NCBI GenBank assembly: GCA_934615235.1
Contig: CAKTTL010000044.1
Coordinates: 1-21,754, forward strand
Direction: 5' to 3'
Origin: an uncultured Clostridia bacterium
Lineage (GTDB): Bacteria > Bacillota > Clostridia > Christensenellales > Aristaeellaceae
Length of the DNA stretch: 21,754 nucleotides
Part shown: positions 14,558 to 21,018 of the stretch, piece after piece
Layout of the letters: the number at the start of each line of letters is the position of its first letter
Position numbering within the stretch: the first letter of the stretch is position 1
The notes under the pieces: model-generated
Databases searched by the model: none
The model's input: only the letters and a program-made list of their open reading frames with translations
What the model was told of the DNA's origin: nothing
Made by a program: the position numbers and the translations under genes

Positions 14558-15523
14558 TTACTGGAGAGCTTCGTAGCCTTCGGGGATGGTCACGCCCAGC
14601 TCTTCGCAGATGGCCGGGTTGTACATCTTCGTGGCCGGAGCGTATTCGATGGGCATTTCGGAAACGTTCGCTTCGCCGGTGAGGATCTTCGCGGCCATTT
14701 CGCCGGTCTTGCAGCCGAGGTCGTAGTAGCTGATGGACAGCGTGGCCACGCCGCAGCCGGAGCAGAGCCCCTGCTCGCCCGCCACAACGGGAACCTTCGC
14801 GCCGAGCACGATGTTGCCGATGGTTTCGGTGCAGGCGGCGGCGGTGTTGTCGGTGGGGATGTAGATCACGTCGCTGTCGGCGGCGGCCTTGGTGGTCACG
14901 GCCGCGATGTCGTTGGAGTCGGAGAAGGAGAAGCGGGTGCAGGCAACGCCCTTTTCGGCGAGGTAATCCTCAACGACCTTGACCTGGTATTCGCTGTTGG
15001 GTTCGGCCGAGCAGTAGAGGAGGCCGACCTTCTTCGCATCCGGGAACAGTTCGAGAATCATATCCGCCTGCTCGGTCAGCGGAGCCAGGTCGGAAGTGCC
15101 GGAGACGTTGCCGCCGACGGTGCCGTCAAAGCTGTCCAGGCTGAGGGCGACGCCGTATTCGGTGATGGCTGTGCCGAGCACCGGGATTTCCGCCGTGGCG
15201 TTGTACGCCGCCTGAAGGGCCGGCGTGGCGTTGGCGAGAATCAGATCGACCTTCTTGGAGACGAAGGAGTTGACGATGGTGTTGCAGGTGGCGCTGTCGC
15301 CGGAAGCAACCTGATAATCGAACACAACCTTGTCTTCGCCAAGCAGCGACTTGAGCGTGTCTTCAAAACCCTGCGTGGCGGCGTCCAGCGCGTCATGCTG
15401 TACGAGCTGGCAAATGCCGACAGTGTAAACCGTATCATCCGCGAGTGCAGCGGCCGAGATGCACAGCGAAAGCGCCAGCACGACGGCAAGGATCATTTTC
15501 ACGAGGGAAAGATGGTTTTTCAT
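14558..15523 (-). CDS. ABC importer substrate-binding protein, TrpX-type (ABC_sub_bind)
   Basis: This 321-residue exported protein has a Sec signal peptide (1-28, cleavage after ALA). The body matches the ABC_sub_bind family with two lobes: VYTVGICQLVQHDALDAA near the mature start, VDLILANATPA, IPVLGTAITEYG, KKVGLLYCSAEPNSEYQV and the hinge-side motif GLCSGCGVATLSISYYDLG. This family includes TrpX of streptococcal TrpXYZ systems, which carry Trp T-boxes. Cys21 sits in LSLC, which is a poor lipobox, so it may be released or held otherwise. GGAGG is nine to ten bases before the ATG. It is the first gene of the operon behind the attenuator. Confidence 0.92.
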   Translation of the reverse strand: MKNHLSLVKMILAVVLALSLCISAAALADDTVYTVGICQLVQHDALDAATQGFEDTLKSLLGEDKVVFDYQVASGDSATCNTIVNSFVSKKVDLILANATPALQAAYNATAEIPVLGTAITEYGVALSLDSFDGTVGGNVSGTSDLAPLTEQADMILELFPDAKKVGLLYCSAEPNSEYQVKVVEDYLAEKGVACTRFSFSDSNDIAAVTTKAAADSDVIYIPTDNTAAACTETIGNIVLGAKVPVVAGEQGLCSGCGVATLSISYYDLGCKTGEMAAKILTGEANVSEMPIEYAPATKMYNPAICEELGVTIPEGYEALQ

Positions 15524-15575
15524 GGTAGCTTCCTCCGTTTAATTATTTTTTCGATGCAGGGATTTGCGGAATTTT

Positions 15576-15614
15576 TCAGGGGTTCCTGCACCGGGGGTTG
15601 AAAGCTGCGTTCAT
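15576..15614 (-). CDS. Possible 12-codon ORF between attenuator and binding-protein gene
   Basis: After the leader terminator, AAGGAGG followed by eight bases and an ATG opens a 12-codon frame (MNAAFNPRCRNP). The ribosome site is excellent, so ribosomes should load here. The sequence includes CTGAAAAATTCC, which matches the end of the MITE-like element, and GGTGCAGGAACC, which resembles a module-A arm, so it could be a former gene start disrupted by repeat insertion. Coding value is unproven. Confidence 0.3.
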   Translation of the reverse strand: MNAAFNPRCRNP

Positions 15615-15646
15615 GATACGTACCTCCTTGGCAAGACGGACGGAAT

Positions 15647-15686
15647 AAAAAAGCAACCGCATGGATTTGTGACTCCATGCGGTTGC
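15647..15686 (-). terminator. Intrinsic terminator in the leader (attenuator)
   Basis: On the minus strand GCAACCGCATGGA (15686-15674) and TCCATGCGGTTGC (15665-15653) form a perfect 13-bp stem with an 8-base loop, followed directly by six T residues (15652-15647). It lies downstream of the aromatic leader ORF and about 120 bp before the binding-protein gene, so it must be bypassed for the operon to be expressed. TCACAAATC (15672-15664), spanning the loop and the start of the 3' arm, is complementary over nine bases to GATTTGTGA in the leader ORF (15759-15751). Confidence 0.9.
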
Positions 15687-15725
15687 GGCTTTTCGATCAA
15701 TTCGGATTGGAAATCCGGCTTTGAA

Positions 15726-15827
15726 TCAAGCGCGTGCCCAAACATTTGCATCACAAATCGCTCTTACTTTAAAGCTAAAGTAAAAGTAATAGCGGTAAGC
15801 AAATGCGAAAATGGCGTTGCGCAGCAT
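15726..15827 (-). CDS. Phe/Tyr-rich attenuation leader peptide
   Basis: A 33-codon ORF begins with ATG 15827, preceded by AAAGGAG at 11 bases and by a consensus promoter about 30 nt before that. Residues 7-19 read FAFAYRYYFYFSF: five Phe and four Tyr in thirteen, with a lone Trp at 30. This is the composition of pheA/pheST-type leader peptides. The codon run (15809-15771) overlaps an 8-bp hairpin TTACTTTA/TAAAGTAA (15783-15776 with 15771-15764). CATTTGC (15805-15799) can pair with GCAAATG (15749-15743), which adjoins the segment that can pair with the terminator. Ribosome stalling for Phe/Tyr-tRNA would free that segment. The peptide is probably only a sensor and rapidly lost. Confidence 0.8.
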   Translation of the reverse strand: MLRNAIFAFAYRYYFYFSFKVRAICDANVWARA

Positions 15828-15863
15828 CTTGGCCCGATCTCCTTTCCTCTGGAAGTTGAGCGG

Positions 15864-15893
15864 ATTATAGCACGCGGGAAAAGCGTTTGTCAA
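15864..15893 (-). promoter_or_regulatory. Consensus sigma-A-type promoter of the attenuated ABC operon
   Basis: On the minus strand TTGACA (15893-15888) and TATAAT (15869-15864) are exact consensus boxes with an 18-bp spacer. The start should be near 15857, about 30 nt before the leader ATG. Confidence 0.9.
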
Positions 15894-15940
15894 CACCTTT
15901 TCGCAAAAAAATGCAATTTCCCGCAAATTAAGCTGCAAAG

Positions 15941-15970
15941 GTATATTCATGCGCGAAGGAGGGAAAAATG
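15941..15970 (+). promoter_or_regulatory. Sigma-F-type forespore promoter
   Basis: GTATA (15941-15945), a 15-bp spacer and GGGAAAAATG (15961-15970) fit the Bacillus sigma-F consensus GYATA / GGNNANAHTR at every defined position. Transcription would start near 15977, which places the ATG at 15968 inside the -10 box and favours the start at 15998. In Bacillus spoIIR is a sigma-F gene, which fits the gene behind this promoter. Confidence 0.7.
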
Positions 15971-15997
15971 CGTATATTCAATCCGGGGGAGGAAAGT

Positions 15998-16363
15998 ATG
16001 CGGTTATTTATGTCTCTTTTTCCGACGCGCTGGAACCTGCGCGTGGTGGCGCGGAGCGACTCGCAGGAGGATCAGGAAAGAAAGCTGAAGGCGCGGGACG
16101 CAGTGCTTGAAGCAGCGCGAATGCGCCCGATAAACCTGAGCGCTCTGCGGCGCGCGGCGCGCAGCGTCGACCCGACGGCCAGGGTGCGAATGATTTTTTA
16201 CCCGCCGGAAAACCCGCAGCCGACCGTGCAGGTGACGCTCGGCCAGGGGCGCGGGCATAACTGGCTTGGCATGCTCTTTCCGGGCGCGTTCGGCGCGCAG
16301 GCCGGGCCGACGCGGTTCAGATGGTGGTTTGCTGAAATGCTGAAAGGATGGGGATGGCTGTGA
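15998..16363 (+). CDS. Short SpoIIR-like protein
   Basis: This 121-residue protein carries both ends of the SpoIIR family and little in between. RVVARSDSQEDQERKLKARDAVLE (about 15-38) matches the family's RVIANSDSxEDQxLKLKVRDxVL block, and VTLGQGRGHNWLGMLFPGAF (79-98) matches the VxIGEGxGxNWWCVxFPPLC block, but without its Cys. The central region of about 70 residues and an N-terminal signal or membrane segment, both usual in SpoIIR, are missing. SpoIIR is made in the forespore and activates pro-sigma-E processing in the mother cell. Start 15998 has GGAGG five bases upstream and lies downstream of the predicted sigma-F start; an in-frame ATG at 15968 would fall in the -10 box. It overlaps sleB. 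Confidence 0.7.
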   Translation: MRLFMSLFPTRWNLRVVARSDSQEDQERKLKARDAVLEAARMRPINLSALRRAARSVDPTARVRMIFYPPENPQPTVQVTLGQGRGHNWLGMLFPGAFGAQAGPTRFRWWFAEMLKGWGWL

Positions 16364-17046
16364 TGCGCAGGGCAATCATTGCGACGCTTGCGATATTGGC
16401 CGCCGTGTGCGTCGCGCTGGGCGGGCTGCTGGCGTGGTCCGTGGCGCGGGCGGAAACGGTGTACTGGGGCTCGCGCGGGGAAACCGTGCGGCAGGTGCAG
16501 ACGAAGCTGAAGCAGTGGGGGTACTACTCGGGCAGCGTAGACGGCGTGTTCGGGCAGAGCACGTACGAGGCGGTGACGTGGTTCCAGCGCGCGAACGGTC
16601 TGACGGCGGACGGAACCGTCGGCGGGGCGACGCTTGCCGCGCTGGGGATTTCCGCGCAGAGCGCGGAGGGGACGACGGCAGCCAGCGCCGCCGGAACAAG
16701 CGACGTGGAGCTGCTGGCGCATTGCGTGTACGGGGAGGCGCGCGGCGAACCGTATGTGGGGAAGGTCGCCGTGGCGGCGGTGGTGCTCAACCGGGTGAAG
16801 AGCTCGTCGTTTCCGAATACGATTTCGGGCGTGATCTATCAGGACGGCGCGTTTACGTGCGTGTCGGACGGGCAGCTGTATCTGACGCCGGATGAAGACG
16901 CGTATCGGGCGGCGAGGGACGCGCTGAACGGGTGGGATCCGACGTATGGGTGTTTGTATTATTATAACCCGGCGACGGCGGTAAGCGCGTGGATCTGGTC
17001 GCGGGAGGTGCGGCTGACGATCGGGGCACATTCTTTCGCCGTGTAA
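16354..17046 (+). CDS. sleB: Spore cortex-lytic enzyme SleB
   Basis: This 230-residue exported hydrolase degrades cortex peptidoglycan during germination as a lytic transglycosylase. A signal peptide spans 1-33, a PG_binding_1 domain 38-97 (VRQVQTKLKQWGYYSG, DGVFGQSTYEAV) and the SleB/Hydrolase_2 catalytic domain 117-230 (HCVYGEARGEP with catalytic Glu128; AVAAVVLNRVKS; GVIYQDGAFTCV). I chose ATG 16354 because AAAGGA sits five bases upstream; ATG 16363, which overlaps the previous stop as TGATG, would serve equally with a longer spacing. It shares a transcript with the SpoIIR-like gene, so forespore expression is expected. Its partner ypeB is 600 bp downstream beyond a repeat array. Confidence 0.95.
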   Translation: MAVMRRAIIATLAILAAVCVALGGLLAWSVARAETVYWGSRGETVRQVQTKLKQWGYYSGSVDGVFGQSTYEAVTWFQRANGLTADGTVGGATLAALGISAQSAEGTTAASAAGTSDVELLAHCVYGEARGEPYVGKVAVAAVVLNRVKSSSFPNTISGVIYQDGAFTCVSDGQLYLTPDEDAYRAARDALNGWDPTYGCLYYYNPATAVSAWIWSREVRLTIGAHSFAV

Positions 17047-17056
17047 CGCAAGCACG

Positions 17057-17530
17057 GGGTAAAAAGCGGAAGGTCCAGGGAACTCAGTTCCCTGGTGGGG
17101 TTTTAGGGGCAAAGCCCCTAACGTAGCCCAGCCCGCGCGGCGAAGCCGCCGAAAGCCGCGCGCAATGTTCGCGCGGGACGCGCGGACGAGCAGGCAGTGC
17201 TGCATGGCTTTGAGTTAAGGCGGAAGGTCCAGGGAACTCAGTTCCCTGGCAGGGGCGTGGGGACAGAGTCCCCACCCTAGGGTGTATCTGAAAAATTCCC
17301 TGAGGCTCCATCACGGCGTCTTTTCCGCCATTTCAGCGTCGGAAAATCTCGATTTAGCCCCACTAAACCTTCGATTTCCCTCCTTGAACTGACGAAAAAT
17401 CCGCTCGAGCTGTCGCCTCTTCCTTTTTCAGATACACCCTAGGCCGCGGCGAAGCCGCCGAAAGCCGCGCGCAATGTACGCGCGAAGCGCGGACGAGCCG
17501 ACATGGCTGCATGGAGCCGCCGAACGCGTT
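17057..17530 (+). repeat. Palindromic repeat array 3, with inserted MITE
   Basis: Ten bases after the sleB stop the array begins with AAAAAGCGGAAGGTCCAG and a perfect module-A stem (17075-17095). Module B is TTAGGGGC/GCCCCTAA (17102-17120), then a module-C-like GC-rich block with GCGCAATGTTCGCGC and a GCTGCATGG tail, a second perfect module A (17229-17249), and a variant module B GTGGGGAC/GTCCCCAC (17257-17275). The MITE follows, then a second C-like block (about 17444-17520). From 17530 to the ypeB ribosome site I see nothing recognisable, and no convincing promoter. Confidence 0.85.
17276..17443. mobile_element. MITE-like element, full copy 2
   Basis: A 168-bp element with perfect 20-bp terminal inverted repeats: CCTAGGGTGTATCTGAAAAA (17276-17295) and its complement at 17424-17443. 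No ORF of note. The interior aligns with copy 1 at 9770, and the nested stem differs in a compensating way (ATC/GAT here, GCC/GGC there). It lies between modules of repeat array 3. Confidence 0.8.
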
Positions 17531-17648
17531 TCAAAACGTTCCAGCAGAACCACGGCGATATGCCCCTTCCTGCGGCGAAGCCGCAAAAATCCATCTACAA
17601 CCGTCGCATACGCGCTGCGAAAAATCCCTCTAGAACCGGAGGTAAGCT

Positions 17649-18926
17649 ATGCTGAAAAAACATTCCACTCCGATTATCTGGCTGCTTCTCGTTGCCCTCG
17701 CCGTTGCCGTCGCGCTCGCCCTGTGGCAGTTTCGCGAGGCGAAGGCCGCGGAGATCACCGTCCGCGCGGGGCGCGAACGCGCCTATTACAGCGCGCTCGA
17801 TTCGCTGACCAACCTCGAGGCCGATCTGTCCAAAGCGCTCGTCGCTTCAGGACCCGGCCAGCATGCGCTGCTGCTGGGGCGCGCTTCGTCGCTCGCGGGC
17901 GCGGCAAGCGAAAACCTGTCCGCCCTGCCTGCCGCGTACGGCGCGGATGAGAGCGGCCTGAAGTTTCTCGGCCAGACGGCCGATTACGCGCAGACCCTCG
18001 CCGCGGCCGCCGCGGAAGGGCGCACCCTGAGCGAGACGGACGTGCGCCAGCTGGCGCAGCTGATGCAGAAAAGCGGGGAGCTTCGCCGTCACCTCGAAAA
18101 CGGCGAGGGCTTTGCCTACGACGCGCCGAGCGAAGAACAGAAACTGTCCGGCATCGAGTATCCGTCGCTCCTCTACGACGGACCGTTTTCCGACGGCGTG
18201 CGGCAGGGCGCGCCGCGCGGACTGAGCGGGGAGGAGATCACGTCCGAGCAGGCGGTCGAGGCGGGGCGCGCGTTCCTTGGCGCGGCGCGCGCGCAGCGCG
18301 CATCCGATATGCAGGGGCCGATCCCGTGCTGGGGCGTGTCGGCGGAGACGGACGGCGTGACGATTACCCTGCAGGTGACCCGGCAGGGCGGCAAAATCCT
18401 CTGGATGGCGCCGGAAACGGCAGGGTTTGAAACGAAGCTGGGCATGGAAGCGTGCGTGGCGCGCGCGCGGGAGTTCCTTGAAAGCCACGGTTTCGGCGAA
18501 ATGGAGCCCAGCTTCACGCAGCAGTACGACGGACTGGCCGTGATCAGCTTCGCCGCCGTGCAGGATGGCGTGACGCTCTACCCCGACCTCGTCAAGGCGC
18601 AGGTGCGCATGGATACGGGCGAGGTGGTCGGCCTTGAGGCGAATAACTACTGGATGAACCACACCGAGCGGGAAAACCTTGCGCCGCAGGTGGATGAACA
18701 ACAGGCGCTTCGCGCCGTATCGGGCCGCCTGACCGTGACTGGCTCGAGATTGTGCGTCATTCCCGTAGACGACGGGCTGGACAGCGGCAAAACGGAGAAA
18801 CTCTGCTGGGAATTCGCGGGCGAATGGAACGGCAGCCGGTATTTCGTGTATATCGACGCGGAAACGGGCGAGGAAGAGAAGGTGCTCAAGGTCGTTGCCG
18901 GAAACGGCGGGACGCTTACGATTTAG
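17649..18926 (+). CDS. ypeB: Germination protein YpeB
   Basis: This 425-residue protein has an N-terminal membrane anchor (about 9-27), a helical region (about 40-155) and C-terminal PepSY-like repeats (about 200-420), each with a T.QVTRQGGKILWM or VRMDTGEVVGLEANNYW strand pair. This is the YpeB layout at close to the usual length. YpeB is needed for SleB assembly and stability in the spore. GGAGG is seven bases before the ATG. In Bacillus ypeB directly follows sleB; here a 602-bp gap full of repeats separates them. A hairpin terminator follows the gene. Confidence 0.93.
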   Translation: MLKKHSTPIIWLLLVALAVAVALALWQFREAKAAEITVRAGRERAYYSALDSLTNLEADLSKALVASGPGQHALLLGRASSLAGAASENLSALPAAYGADESGLKFLGQTADYAQTLAAAAAEGRTLSETDVRQLAQLMQKSGELRRHLENGEGFAYDAPSEEQKLSGIEYPSLLYDGPFSDGVRQGAPRGLSGEEITSEQAVEAGRAFLGAARAQRASDMQGPIPCWGVSAETDGVTITLQVTRQGGKILWMAPETAGFETKLGMEACVARAREFLESHGFGEMEPSFTQQYDGLAVISFAAVQDGVTLYPDLVKAQVRMDTGEVVGLEANNYWMNHTERENLAPQVDEQQALRAVSGRLTVTGSRLCVIPVDDGLDSGKTEKLCWEFAGEWNGSRYFVYIDAETGEEEKVLKVVAGNGGTLTI

Positions 18927-18941
18927 AATCATAAAAGGCGG

Positions 18942-18972
18942 AAACAGGCTCGCATAGCGGGCCTGTTTTGCT
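18942..18972 (+). terminator. Terminator after ypeB
   Basis: AAACAGGC (18942-18949) pairs with GCCTGTTT (18961-18968), with an inner CGC/GCG stem, followed by TTGCTAT. It lies 15 bp past the ypeB stop. Confidence 0.7.
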
Positions 18973-19033
18973 ATAAAAAGAAAAGACACAGAGAAAAAGA
19001 ACAAATCATGATACATAACCACAAACGGAACGA

Positions 19034-19063
19034 TTGTTTTTTTCATCACAGGCATGATAAAAT
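19034..19063 (+). promoter_or_regulatory. Candidate promoter of the sugar ABC operon
   Basis: TTGTTT (19034-19039) and TAAAAT (19058-19063), 18 bp apart, are the best pair in the 233-bp gap between ypeB and the permease gene. The match is modest. I see no clear catabolite-repression site. Confidence 0.35.
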
Positions 19064-19159
19064 AACCGCGGCTTGGAAGGGATCGACGAAAAATATGTAA
19101 ATTAACGGATTCTTTCGCCAAACGAAACGGCTCAAGATAGAGAGGATGAGGGATGGATC

Positions 19160-20092
19160 ATGCAAAGAAGGCGTGGTAACCAGGAGAAGCTGAGCTACCG
19201 GCTGAAACAGTACTGGCCGGCGTATCTGCTGCTGCTGCCCGTGGTGCTCTGGTATGCGATTTTCTGTTATGCGCCGATGGGCGGCCTGGTCATCGCGTTC
19301 AAGAAATACAGCGTGATCAAGGGAATCTGGAACAGCCCGTGGGTGGGGTTGAAAAACTTCGAGCGGCTGTTCGGGTCTGCGGCGTTTATGCGGTCGATTC
19401 AGAATACGCTGGTCTTCAGCGGTCTGAATTTCGTCTTCGGTTTCCCGCTCCCGATTATTTTCGCCATTCTGCTCAACGAAATGCCGGGCATCCGTTATAA
19501 GAAAATCGTGCAGACGGTGAGCTATTTGCCGCACTTCATTTCCTGGTCGGTCGCGGGCGGTCTGGTGTATATGCTCCTTTCGCCCAGCACCGGCGCAATC
19601 GCCGCGATTGTCCGCGCGCTCGGCGGCACGCCTCAAAATTATATCGGCATCAGCCGGTATTTCCGCCCGATCGTGGTGGTATCGGATATCTGGAAATCGC
19701 TCGGCTGGAGCGCGATCATCTACATCGCGGCCATTTCTTCGGTGGACGAGCAGCTTTACGAGGCGGCGCTGATCGACGGCGCGGGGCGCTTCGCGCGCAT
19801 CTGGCACGTGACGCTGCCGGGGATTCGCGGCATCATCTCCATCCAGCTGATTCTGACCGTCGGTAAAATTCTCAACGTCAGCTTCGGTCAGATTTTCGTG
19901 CTCATTTCCGACCTGACGCTCGACGTCGGCGAAACGATCGATTATTATGTCTACCGCGTGGGTCTTGGTTCGACGAACAATATGAGCCTTGCGACCGCCT
20001 CCGGCATGTTCAAGTCCATCATCGGTCTGATGCTGATCGTGCTGACGAACTATGCCAGCCGCAAACTGACGGACGGGGAGGGAATCTGGTAA
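19160..20092 (+). CDS. Sugar ABC importer permease, LplB-type
   Basis: This 310-residue protein is the first permease of a CUT1-type importer for oligosaccharides. It has six predicted membrane segments beginning at YWPAYLLLLPVVLWYAIF (about 18-35), and the cytoplasmic EAA loop YEAALIDGAGRFARIWHVTLP (around 200-221), which docks the ATPase. APMGGLVIAFKKYS is characteristic of the LplB subgroup. A GAGG-type ribosome site precedes the ATG. The next permease starts inside its stop codon (TAATG). No ATPase gene is in the window; many such systems share an MsmX-type ATPase encoded elsewhere (known for the family). Substrate is unknown; nearby glycosidases are not in the same operon. Confidence 0.93.
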   Translation: MQRRRGNQEKLSYRLKQYWPAYLLLLPVVLWYAIFCYAPMGGLVIAFKKYSVIKGIWNSPWVGLKNFERLFGSAAFMRSIQNTLVFSGLNFVFGFPLPIIFAILLNEMPGIRYKKIVQTVSYLPHFISWSVAGGLVYMLLSPSTGAIAAIVRALGGTPQNYIGISRYFRPIVVVSDIWKSLGWSAIIYIAAISSVDEQLYEAALIDGAGRFARIWHVTLPGIRGIISIQLILTVGKILNVSFGQIFVLISDLTLDVGETIDYYVYRVGLGSTNNMSLATASGMFKSIIGLMLIVLTNYASRKLTDGEGIW

Positions 20093-20964
20093 TGAAAATC
20101 AGGAAAACGCCGGCGGATCATGCGTTTAACGCCGTGAACTATCTGATTATGACGATCGTGCTGATCGTCACCCTGTACCCGTTCTGGTACGTAACCTGCG
20201 GTTCCGTTTCCTCCATGGCGCATCTGATTAAGAACGGATTCATTCTCTGGCCGGACGGCCTGCACCTGGACGCCTACGAGCAGGTCTTCCGCAACGACCT
20301 GGTGCCGGTGGCCTATCGCAATACGCTGATCGTTACCGTCGGCGGCACGGCGGTCAGCATGCTGCTGACGATTCTGGGCGGATTCGCGCTTTCGCTGCGC
20401 AAGCTGCCGGGGCGCGGCGTGCTGACGTTCTTCTTCGTGTTCACGATGATGTTCGGCGGCGGTCTGGTGCCGACGTTCCTGGTCGTCAGCTCTCTGGGCA
20501 TGATCGACACGCTCTGGGCGCTGATCATTCCCGGCGCAATCAGCACGTACAACATGATTCTGCTGCGCAACTTCTTCCAGAGCGTGCCGGAAAGCCTGTA
20601 CGAGGCGGCTTCCATCGACGGCGAATCGCTGCCGGGATATGTGTTCCATATCCTGCTGCCCCTCTCCGGCGCGGCGCTGGCGACGATCACGCTCTTTTAC
20701 GCCGTGGGCTACTGGAACGATTATTTCAGCAGTATCATTTACATCCGCAACAACCGCCTCTGGCCCATGCAGACCGTTCTGCGTCAGGTGCTGCAGACCG
20801 CGCAGATGAACAGCATGATGTACGACGACGCGAAGAAGGGCGTCGCGCCCGAAACGATGAAGGACGCGATGATCGTGGTGACGATGATCCCGATCCTGTG
20901 CGTGTATCCGTTCGTGCAGAAGTATTTCGTCAAAGGCGTTATGGTGGGCTCCCTGAAGGGATGA
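20092..20964 (+). CDS. Sugar ABC importer permease, YtcP-type
   Basis: This 290-residue protein is the second CUT1 permease, with six membrane segments starting near LIMTIVLIVTLYPFWYV (18-34). The EAA loop is YEAASIDGESLPGYVFHILLP (around 180-200). FTMMFGGGLVPTFLV and YWNDYFSSIIYI are typical of the YtcP/LplC group. It overlaps the upstream permease by one base and ends VGSLKG, a usual family ending. A strong hairpin separates it from the binding-protein gene. Confidence 0.93.
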   Translation: MKIRKTPADHAFNAVNYLIMTIVLIVTLYPFWYVTCGSVSSMAHLIKNGFILWPDGLHLDAYEQVFRNDLVPVAYRNTLIVTVGGTAVSMLLTILGGFALSLRKLPGRGVLTFFFVFTMMFGGGLVPTFLVVSSLGMIDTLWALIIPGAISTYNMILLRNFFQSVPESLYEAASIDGESLPGYVFHILLPLSGAALATITLFYAVGYWNDYFSSIIYIRNNRLWPMQTVLRQVLQTAQMNSMMYDDAKKGVAPETMKDAMIVVTMIPILCVYPFVQKYFVKGVMVGSLKG

Positions 20965-20972
20965 GCGCGTAA

Positions 20973-20996
20973 TTTACACGGCGAAAGCCGTGTAAA
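20973..20996 (+). promoter_or_regulatory. Intercistronic hairpin between permease and binding-protein genes
   Basis: TTTACACGGC (20973-20982) and GCCGTGTAAA (20987-20996) form a perfect 10-bp stem closed by a GAAA tetraloop. No T tract follows on the plus strand, so it is not a terminator. It lies 7 bases before the AAGGAGG of the binding-protein gene and could protect or stabilise the 3' message. Confidence 0.65.
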
Positions 20997-21018
20997 AATA
21001 AAAAAGGAGGAACTCTCC

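Noticed and set aside
15647..15860. T-box riboswitch in the ABC leader
   Set aside because: I looked for the TGGNACCGCG T-box motif and stem I features and did not see them; the leader ORF explains the terminator better.
17606..17634. Possible sigma-G promoter before ypeB (GCATA near 17606)
   Set aside because: No matching CATNNTA-type -10 at the right distance; CTCTAGA is too weak a match.
19008..19100. His-rich 30-codon ORF before the sugar ABC operon, resembling a his leader peptide
   Set aside because: No ribosome site, no terminator after it, and it overlaps the best candidate promoter. The His codons are scattered. A chance ORF.
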